From an uncultured Acetatifactor sp. (lineage in GTDB: Bacteria; Bacillota; Clostridia; Lachnospirales; Lachnospiraceae): 12,543 nucleotides of DNA. The stretch is from NCBI GenBank assembly GCA_910577185.1, contig CAJTLR010000089.1, positions 1 through 12,543 on the forward strand, in the 5' to 3' direction. The translations under genes and the position numbers were made by a program. Position 1 is the first letter of the stretch, and every line of letters starts with the position of its first letter. Positions 6,519-12,543 of this stretch are shown here, one piece after another. The notes under the pieces are model-generated. The model did no database searches. It was not told the origin of the DNA and saw only the letters and a list, made by a program, of their open reading frames with translations.

Positions 6519-6543
6519 GCAGAATGAGGAGAGGAGAGAGGAC

Positions 6544-9500
6544 ATGAAGAGGATGTGGAAGAAGACGAAGCCTTTTCTGGCAGTACTTGTGGCTATGTGT
6601 CTGATGATGACAGGGACAAGCCCGTCGGTGCTGGCAGAAGAGGCTGATTCTGTGGAGACATCTGCAGAAACGGGGCTGTCTGCAGAACCGGTGACCGGAG
6701 AAAACAATCTGGGAACTGCACCGGAAGATGCTGAAGAAGCGCCGGCAGAAAACGGGGGGGTAGAAGGCACCGGGGATGAAAACACGGTTCCGGAAAACCC
6801 CGATGTAACGGGAAAGACAGACGAAGCCGGACAGACAGGCGATGTGTCTGACGAGAATCCCGACAGCGCAGGGGAAATTGGTTCCGATGTGCCGGACGGC
6901 ACAGAATCAGGAGATCCGGCGGTTGCGGACCCGGCAGAGACGGATGTGGATCCGGCGGTTTCCGGGGAACCGGTCCAGGGGGAAGAGGAAGTGGAATACT
7001 TCTGGCTGGGCGCCACGGAGACCTCTGCCGAGAGCTGGTCTACATTTGTGCTGCCTCCGGAAGAAAGCGTGGAGCTGAATTCCGGTGCCTATGTGAAATG
7101 GATAGACCGTGTGAACCTTCCGCAGTATGGGCTGGATCTGTACAAGAAACTGGAAGAGGCCATAAGCGGAAACGGGATTCTGACGGATGCGGCTTCCGGA
7201 GAGCAGTCTATTGAGATTGTGTCATTTGAAGGAGAGACATCGCCGGGCATGAATGTGGTATTACAAAATGTCCGTGCGGTATTTGATGCCTTTGACCGGG
7301 ATCACCCGGAGGTATTCTGGCTGACCGGGGAAAGCGTGGTCAGAGCCTCCATGAGCACCCAGACCGTTGGGGGTGTCCAGAAGAAAACCACAACTTACAC
7401 GCTTCTCTTAAAGGGAACGGTAAACTACACAGATGGTACAACGGCAGAGTTTGATGTCCGCAAACCGGCTTACCGTACTGCCGGTGCCATAAAGCAGACC
7501 ATTGGACAGCGTGACCAGGCAGTGGCCGGTATTCTGGCCGGTATTCCCGGGGATGCTTCGGGCGCCGGCGACAAGATTACTTACTTTAATAAGTGGCTCA
7601 CGGAGAACAATGATTATAATTCTTCTGTGGCAGGCGGTGGATCAGGAGCGGCAGAGTCGGCCTGGGAATGCATCAGTGCATTATTTGGCAAAAGCGGTGC
7701 GGAAGGTCCGGTGTGCGAAGGCTATGCCCGTGCCCTGAAGGTGCTTTGCGACCGGTCAGGCATCCCCTGCGTGCTGGTGGATGGAATGGCCACCAATAGC
7801 TCGGGAAACGGTGAAGCACATATGTGGAACTATGTGCAGGCAGACGACGGGAACTGGTATGCGGTGGATGTGACCTGGAATGATCCGGTTATCTCCGGCG
7901 GGGGAACTCTGACGGAAGCAATGCAGACAGCCTGGCTGCTGGTGGGATCAGATACCGAAATCAGCGGTAGAAAATTTATCGAATCCCACCCTGTATCCAA
8001 CAGGGCTTCAGGCGGAGGCGTTTCTTTCACCAACGGACCGGCGCTGAGCCAGAATAAATTTGAGAATGTGAAACTGCCCGTTCCGGCGGTTACTTTTGGA
8101 ACCACGGAGGCGAGCAGCGCATATACGGGTAATGCTGTGGCAGATTCCGTGATTTCCGCGCCGGCAGTAACCATAGACGGTGATGCGGTAACCGATGCCG
8201 TGATTTCCTATGCATACCGGAAGTCCGGTACGGCAGATGCCTATGTGGATGGACTTCCCACAGATGCGGGCAGCTATGATATCAAGGCGAAGGTGGCGGG
8301 GAAGGCAGATGAATACAAGGCAGCGGAGAGCACCAACACGCTGAAACTTACAATTACACCGGCGGCCCTGACCATAACGGCAGGCAGCCAGTCCATTTCA
8401 TACGGCGGAACCATCGCGCAGAATGTTTCTAATGTGACCGTAACCGGTGATCTGCTTGGAGGAACCCTGAAGAGCATCGCACTGACCAGCGCGGGAAAAG
8501 ATGTGGGGGACTATGCCCTGACACCGGGAGGCGCCGTAATTGAGAAGAACGGCAGAACCGTGACGGGCAACTACAATATTACCTATACACCGGGAACGCT
8601 GACCATTGCCAAAGCTTCCCTTACGGTGAAGGCAAAGCACCACACCATTACATACGGCGAAGCGCCTGCTTCCGGCGGAGTGGAATACAGCGGCTTTGTG
8701 AACGGGGAGGATGCAAATGTCCTGGGCGGCACTGTGTCCTATACTTACAATTATACACAGTTCGGCAATGTGGGAACCTATGAGATTATTCCCGCAGGCT
8801 TCAGCAGTACAAACTATAATATTACCTATGGAAAGGGAACCCTGACGGTTTCTCCCCGCAGCGTAACCCTGAACTGGCAGAATACGGAAGACCGTATTTA
8901 CGGAGACGGGAAAACGGTGACTGCCACAGCAGGAAACCTGGTGAACGGCGATGTGATCTCGGTGACCGTAACCGGCGGCGATGCCCAGTCTGTGGGATCC
9001 CACACCGCTACGGCCTCCGGTCTGACCGGTGACAAGGCGGGCAACTATGTTCTTCCGAAGGAGAATACGAAAGTTTATGAGGTGAAGAAATCTGCCACCA
9101 CCACAAGTATCACCACAGACAAGGCAGAATACATTTACGGTGAGAGCATCACCATAACCGCAACGGTAAGCATCGACAATCCTGCCGCCGCCGCAGGTTC
9201 TTCCCTGGCAGAAGGAAAGATTGCACTGTTTGCAGGCGATACCCAGGTAGGCGAGGCAGTGGCTGTGGATGCCCAGGGCAGAGGTACCATCGTTTACCAG
9301 ACTTCCGATAAAAAACTGGATCCGGGCAGCCAGAAGATGACTGTGCGTTATCTGGGAACGGAAAGCCTGGCTGGTTCTTCAGGTGAGAGTTCCGTGACCA
9401 TAAAAGGAAAACCGGTAACGGTTACTTTTAGCGGCACTGTTACAAAAGCTTATGATGGCACCACGGTTTCCGATGGAAAAGGACTGACGCCGGAATTTTC

Positions 9501-11088
9501 AGGACTTTTAACCGGTGACATTGTGACTGTATCCGCAGTATATGCCTTTGATGGGGCCATGACCGGAAGCCATAAGGTGACGGTGAGCAATATTGCCCTG
9601 ACCGGAACGGATGGAAAATGGTATACCGTTTCCAACGACAGTGCGGAGGGCGACTGGGGAGAAATCACCCGCCGGCCGGTTACGGTAACCGCAGATGCCC
9701 GGAACAAGGTTTACGGTGCGGCAGATCCTGCACTGACCTATCAGGTGTCCGGTATTGTGGAGGGAGAGACGCTGAACGGTAGTCTGAAACGCGTGGAAGG
9801 CGAGACTGTCCTGGCAGGGGGATATGCCATTGAGCAGGGGACTCTGACGGATGCGAACAATCCCAACTATACCATCCATTATGTGGGGGCGGCGCTTTAT
9901 GTGACTGCCAGGCCGGTTGCACTGGAGTGGAACGGCGAATTCGAAAGCATATATGATGGAAAACAGCATGGCGTCACGGCGTCCGTGAAGAAGGACGAAC
10001 TGCTGGGCAATGATGTGGCAGAGGTTGCCGCTTACGAAAATAACACTGCGGTCAACGCAGGTATTTATCAGGCCAGGGCCATGAGCCTGAGCAATCCCAA
10101 CTACACGGTGGATGGAGTGACTTCCGTAAAAGAGTGGAAGATTGCGGCAAAGGATATTTCCGGGGCGACAGTTGTTCTGGAAAGCGGGAAACTGATCTAT
10201 GATGGCAAGACAAAGATAAAGAGAGTGGTTTCCGTGACACTGCCCGGTGAGAACGGCGGGGAAGCCGTAAAACTGACGGCAGGAACGGATTACCTTGTGA
10301 CCGGCGATATCAATGTGAATGCCGGAAACTATACTTTGTATGTAAACGGTACCGGAAATTATACCGGAAGCGTGGCCTGCGCTTATACCATTGCCAAGGC
10401 AGACAAGCCTGTGAATACCCCTGCGGAGAAGGATCTGAACATACTGATCACCGATGAGGGGGACGGCCTGGAATCCGTGAAGCTGCCGGAAGGCTGGGTA
10501 TGGGAAGACCCGGAGACGGAAGTGGTTCCCGGAGGAAAGGTGAAAGTAACTGCCGTGCGGGAAGATGCGGAGAATTATGAGAGCGGTTACAAAGTGGACT
10601 ACTGGATCTCCAAGGAACCTGACCTGATTCAGAATACCGATTATGAATATGAGATAAGGGAAGACGGTAAAGCACAGAAATCTTATCATATCGGAAGAGA
10701 TGAGGGAGTTGTGATCCATACCACAGGCGCCCTGGACAGGCTGCAGAAGGTGCAGGTTGACGGCAGGGATGTGGATTCCAAAGACTATACGCTCCGGAAT
10801 GGTTCCACCATACTGACCTTCACAAAAGCATACATGGACAAACTGTCGGTGGGAGAGCACAGCGTGAAGCTGAGCTACGAAGTGGGCAGTGTGGAAGTGA
10901 TCGTGAAGGTTTCCGAGACAAAGACGGAGACGGGGACAGAGACAGATTCTGCGGAGGAAAACAAAGCGAACGGTCCCGCTTCGCCCAAGACCGGGGAAGA
11001 GGGCATGGTGATGATATACCTGATTCCGCTGTTTGCGGCCCTGGCGGCAGCCAGCGCAATGGCAGGAAGAAAAAGAAATAAAAAATAA
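6544..11088 (+). CDS. Large cell-surface protein: transglutaminase-like domain plus MBG/YDG repeats, C-terminal anchor
   Basis: 1514-residue secreted protein. The ATG was chosen over TTG 6517 because GGAGA (6533-6537) precedes it and the signal peptide starts here (basic start, hydrophobic 11-22, likely cleavage after VLA31). Residues 32-~152 are an acidic, Glu/Asp/Pro/Gly-rich linker. About 155-480 is a transglutaminase/protease-like domain with the triad Cys391 (GPVCEGYARAL), His426 (GEAHMWNYV) and Asp442 (AVDVTWNDP). From ~513 to 1287 there are about eight MBG/YDG-type modules, each opening with a Y-G or Y-D/T-G turn, interrupted by one Ig-like module (~850-955). An X2-like domain spans ~1362-1460. 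The end has SPKTG (1480-1484), a hydrophobic segment (~1488-1506) and a basic tail, a sortase-type anchor with Ser in place of the Leu of LPXTG. Likely role: adhesion or processing and cross-linking of proteins at the surface. Peptidase activity is equally possible for this fold. Confidence 0.93.
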   Translation: MKRMWKKTKPFLAVLVAMCLMMTGTSPSVLAEEADSVETSAETGLSAEPVTGENNLGTAPEDAEEAPAENGGVEGTGDENTVPENPDVTGKTDEAGQTGDVSDENPDSAGEIGSDVPDGTESGDPAVADPAETDVDPAVSGEPVQGEEEVEYFWLGATETSAESWSTFVLPPEESVELNSGAYVKWIDRVNLPQYGLDLYKKLEEAISGNGILTDAASGEQSIEIVSFEGETSPGMNVVLQNVRAVFDAFDRDHPEVFWLTGESVVRASMSTQTVGGVQKKTTTYTLLLKGTVNYTDGTTAEFDVRKPAYRTAGAIKQTIGQRDQAVAGILAGIPGDASGAGDKITYFNKWLTENNDYNSSVAGGGSGAAESAWECISALFGKSGAEGPVCEGYARALKVLCDRSGIPCVLVDGMATNSSGNGEAHMWNYVQADDGNWYAVDVTWNDPVISGGGTLTEAMQTAWLLVGSDTEISGRKFIESHPVSNRASGGGVSFTNGPALSQNKFENVKLPVPAVTFGTTEASSAYTGNAVADSVISAPAVTIDGDAVTDAVISYAYRKSGTADAYVDGLPTDAGSYDIKAKVAGKADEYKAAESTNTLKLTITPAALTITAGSQSISYGGTIAQNVSNVTVTGDLLGGTLKSIALTSAGKDVGDYALTPGGAVIEKNGRTVTGNYNITYTPGTLTIAKASLTVKAKHHTITYGEAPASGGVEYSGFVNGEDANVLGGTVSYTYNYTQFGNVGTYEIIPAGFSSTNYNITYGKGTLTVSPRSVTLNWQNTEDRIYGDGKTVTATAGNLVNGDVISVTVTGGDAQSVGSHTATASGLTGDKAGNYVLPKENTKVYEVKKSATTTSITTDKAEYIYGESITITATVSIDNPAAAAGSSLAEGKIALFAGDTQVGEAVAVDAQGRGTIVYQTSDKKLDPGSQKMTVRYLGTESLAGSSGESSVTIKGKPVTVTFSGTVTKAYDGTTVSDGKGLTPEFSGLLTGDIVTVSAVYAFDGAMTGSHKVTVSNIALTGTDGKWYTVSNDSAEGDWGEITRRPVTVTADARNKVYGAADPALTYQVSGIVEGETLNGSLKRVEGETVLAGGYAIEQGTLTDANNPNYTIHYVGAALYVTARPVALEWNGEFESIYDGKQHGVTASVKKDELLGNDVAEVAAYENNTAVNAGIYQARAMSLSNPNYTVDGVTSVKEWKIAAKDISGATVVLESGKLIYDGKTKIKRVVSVTLPGENGGEAVKLTAGTDYLVTGDINVNAGNYTLYVNGTGNYTGSVACAYTIAKADKPVNTPAEKDLNILITDEGDGLESVKLPEGWVWEDPETEVVPGGKVKVTAVREDAENYESGYKVDYWISKEPDLIQNTDYEYEIREDGKAQKSYHIGRDEGVVIHTTGALDRLQKVQVDGRDVDSKDYTLRNGSTILTFTKAYMDKLSVGEHSVKLSYEVGSVEVIVKVSETKTETGTETDSAEENKANGPASPKTGEEGMVMIYLIPLFAALAAASAMAGRKRNKK

Positions 11089-11157
11089 GCTGCAAAAAAC
11101 CAGGGAGTCTTGACTCAATGTCATTTAGTATTAGGAAAATTCTGTTAAGTTAGCACA

Positions 11158-11202
11158 AAAAGCTGAACCACTATTTTTACACTTAGTAGTGGTTCAGCTT
11201 TT
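11158..11202. terminator. Bidirectional intrinsic terminator between convergent genes
   Basis: Positions 11158-11173 pair perfectly with 11187-11202 over 16 bp around a 13-nt loop. The stem begins with A and ends with T on the plus strand, so either direction yields a GC-containing hairpin with a U tail. It lies 70 nt after the stop of the surface-protein gene and 38 nt beyond the stop of the lipoprotein gene on the other strand, which suits termination of both. Confidence 0.9.
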
Positions 11203-11239
11203 ACCATAATATAATTGCTTCACATTAAATTTTGTACAG

Positions 11240-12235
11240 TTAATTATTGATTATATCCGACAGACGATAAAAAATATAATATTCTGCCTCATGTTCGTCT
11301 AACATATGTGCTTCCGTTTCCTCTATTACTTCATCATTCCCTAAATGAACTTCTGATGAACCATTTTTCTTGATATATAATATTGCTCCATCAAAATCAT
11401 TAGGTATTGTAATGATATATGTTTCATCTGCCGTAAAATTATAAGTCTTAAAGGCAATATTCTCATTATAATCCCAGTCTGATTGAGAAGATGAGGTTTC
11501 CTCAATATTCGAATATCCTATTGAGTACACATTTCCATTCCATTCATAGTCTTTGGTAAATTCCGCGAAATCACTCCCTCCTCTGCCAGTATATGAACTA
11601 CGGTCAGGAACAACAAGTCCTGTATAATAATCGCCAACAGAAAATTTGGGAAATGTTAAATTCCAACCATAAGACCCATTATATATATTAGTGTCTTGAT
11701 ACACGGTCGCTGAAAAATGTACTTGATATGGAATGGTAATATCTATATATCCTTCCATTTCCGAAGGATTACTAGTAATTTCACCGAAAGAAAATTTCGC
11801 TTTTTCTGTTTCAAGCCACATTCCTTCTATATCCACAATCTGCCCATTTTCAGTGAAATCCATAGCAAATGGCAACTCCATATCTTGCAGATTTTGAAAA
11901 GTAATATTGTTTTCGATACAATAAGGAGTTGGCAAAGGTTCTCCTTCAGTCAAGCCACATAAAGAACAGGTTTTTGGTTCTTCATAGGTAGCGTCTAACC
12001 ATTCATGGCTTAAAGGTTCTCCATCCGTTACCCCACATACGTCACAGTATTTTGCTTTTTCACAAGAAGCTTCTACCCATTTATGGTCTGCAACTTCGCC
12101 CTCGGTTTCTCCACACTCGCTGCATGTTTTAGGTACCAAACAAGTAGCATCTACCCATACATGCTCATGTCCACAGCCATTCAGGCTAATTGCAAATGTG
12201 CATATTATGGGTAATAAAATCAATTTTCTTTTCAT
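11240..12235 (-). CDS. Lipoprotein with three His/Cys (putative zinc-binding) repeats, unknown function
   Basis: 331-residue predicted lipoprotein. The start at 12235 is chosen over the longer open frame (to 12316) because the lipoprotein signal begins here (MKRKLILLPI..., lipobox LNGC with Cys21) and GGGAG on the minus strand precedes it at normal spacing. Three 26-residue repeats follow (25-102), each with H-x-W, then Cys, then C-x2-C-G-x-T-[ED]-G-E. Such repeats occur in secreted Firmicutes proteins. Residues ~103-331 are acidic and rich in Tyr, Asn and aromatic residues, probably beta-rich, with no motif I recognise. It would sit on the outer face of the membrane. The gene is AT-rich compared with the core genes and points towards the surface-protein gene, sharing its terminator. 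It has its own promoter-like site and no operon partner within the window. Confidence 0.85.
   Translation of the reverse strand: MKRKLILLPIICTFAISLNGCGHEHVWVDATCLVPKTCSECGETEGEVADHKWVEASCEKAKYCDVCGVTDGEPLSHEWLDATYEEPKTCSLCGLTEGEPLPTPYCIENNITFQNLQDMELPFAMDFTENGQIVDIEGMWLETEKAKFSFGEITSNPSEMEGYIDITIPYQVHFSATVYQDTNIYNGSYGWNLTFPKFSVGDYYTGLVVPDRSSYTGRGGSDFAEFTKDYEWNGNVYSIGYSNIEETSSSQSDWDYNENIAFKTYNFTADETYIITIPNDFDGAILYIKKNGSSEVHLGNDEVIEETEAHMLDEHEAEYYIFYRLSDIINN
11930..12163 (-). repeat. Three tandem 78-bp units encoding the His/Cys repeats
   Basis: The units occupy 12163-12086, 12085-12008 and 12007-11930, exactly 26 codons each. Conserved positions are His25/51/77, Trp27/53/79, Cys32/Cys58/Tyr84, Cys38/64/90 and Cys41/67/93. 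The third unit lacks the first Cys. The DNA has diverged more than the key residues, which suggests selection on the protein pattern. Confidence 0.8.
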
Positions 12236-12287
12236 TTTAGTATCTCCCTCATTTTTCATATATGTATTGGTCGGAATCATGTGGTCT

Positions 12288-12316
12288 ATATTAACATATA
12301 TGTGTGAATATTTCAA
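12288..12316 (-). promoter_or_regulatory. Putative promoter of the lipoprotein gene
   Basis: On the minus strand, TTGAAA (12316-12311) and TAATAT (12293-12288) are 17 nt apart, about 50 nt upstream of the start codon. The inverted repeat ATTTCA/TGAAAT (12310-12315/12330-12335) covers the -35 and could be a regulator site. Confidence 0.5.
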
Positions 12317-12344
12317 GTATAAAAATAAGTGAAATTTCAGTGTG

Positions 12345-12373
12345 TATAATATCGTGATATTTTAAAGTATACT
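12345..12373 (+). promoter_or_regulatory. Promoter-like and palindromic region upstream of the RHH gene
   Basis: A perfect TATAAT (12345-12350) overlaps the inverted repeat AATATC-GT-GATATT (12348-12361), and the palindrome AGTATACT (12366-12373) follows 5 nt later and contains TATACT. No good -35 is visible for either -10. Small ribbon-helix-helix proteins often bind such palindromes at their own promoter, so autoregulation is plausible. Confidence 0.4.
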
Positions 12374-12403
12374 ATGCACAAGAAAAACAAGGTGGTAGTT
12401 AAT

Positions 12404-12543
12404 ATGCTAAAAATTCAGAAAACAGAATATCAAAATAAAACATTTAGATTACCAGTTGCATTAGTCGAAAAATTAGGTGAAGCCGCTCAGAAAAATAATA
12501 TATCAATGACAAAGTTAGTTATTGAATTATGCGAATATGGTTT
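12404..12543 (+). CDS. Ribbon-helix-helix (Arc/CopG-like) DNA-binding protein, 5' part
   Basis: The ATG at 12404 follows AAGGTGG (12389-12395) with 8-nt spacing; an in-frame ATG at 12374 lacks a ribosome site. The visible 46 residues run off the right edge. NKTFRLPVALVEKL fits the beta strand and first helix of a ribbon-helix-helix fold, and NNISMTKLVIELCEYG fits the turn and second helix. Such proteins are dimeric repressors, found alone or as antitoxins and plasmid or element regulators. Which applies depends on what lies beyond the window. The gene is AT-rich like the neighbouring lipoprotein gene. Confidence 0.75.
   Translation, partial: MLKIQKTEYQNKTFRLPVALVEKLGEAAQKNNISMTKLVIELCEYG

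Noticed and set aside
6517..6543. TTG start nine codons upstream for the surface protein
   Set aside because: It would place charged residues before the signal peptide and would translate through the ribosome-site region; ATG 6544 is better.
8362..10404. CRISPR or DNA-level tandem array in the repetitive part of the surface gene
   Set aside because: The periodicity is at protein level in diverged ~80-90-residue modules. There are no short identical repeats with spacers.
11105..11116. GAGTC-TT-GACTC palindrome after the surface-protein stop
   Set aside because: The two-base loop cannot form a stable RNA hairpin, and the strong terminator lies just downstream.
9508..11124. A 538-codon open frame on the minus strand opposite the surface-protein gene
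   Set aside because: It mirrors the repeat-containing plus-strand gene and continues into the terminator side. There is no ribosome site or recognisable domain.

Overview
The window looks like a chromosomal segment of a Gram-positive gut Clostridia, probably Lachnospiraceae. This is inferred from GGAGG-type ribosome sites, clostridial-style MiaB and PepT proteins, an AGCS amino-acid carrier, and a very large secreted transglutaminase-like protein with MBG/YDG repeats and a C-terminal anchor. Species cannot be set from the sequence alone. Core genes are moderately GC-rich. Two patches are clearly AT-richer and look acquired: about 4040-4911 and everything right of about 11100.

Layout. 3-944 is the 3' part of an unrecognised membrane-anchored protein, ending at a long hairpin with a T run. 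1032-2468 is a sodium:alanine/glycine symporter. 2469-2752 is non-coding and holds a promoter and a branched, structured leader for pepT (2753-3997, tripeptidase T). miaB (4941-6410, tRNA methylthiotransferase) follows on the same strand. Between pepT and miaB sits about 870 bp of foreign-looking DNA. It carries one orphan gene (4352-4864) and about 310 nt of highly structured non-coding sequence. A 45/46-bp imperfect direct repeat brackets it, and each copy includes the miaB ribosome site and first codons. The simplest reading is that pepT and miaB were once adjacent and that an element integrated at the 5' end of miaB while restoring that end.

6544-11088 encodes a 1514-residue secreted protein: signal peptide, acidic linker, transglutaminase-like domain with a Cys-His-Asp triad, about eight MBG/YDG-type modules plus one Ig-like module, an X2-like domain, an SPKTG motif, a membrane segment and a basic tail. 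A 16-bp hairpin at 11158-11202 separates it from a convergent lipoprotein gene (12235-11240) with three 26-residue His/Cys repeats. The right edge holds the start of a ribbon-helix-helix regulator, divergent from the lipoprotein gene.

Functionally, the symporter and PepT both fit growth on amino acids and peptides. MiaB is housekeeping translation-fidelity machinery. The right third is cell-surface biology. The strongest candidates for something undescribed are the element between pepT and miaB, with its structured RNA-like segment (4051-4147), and the structured pepT leader (2624-2719).
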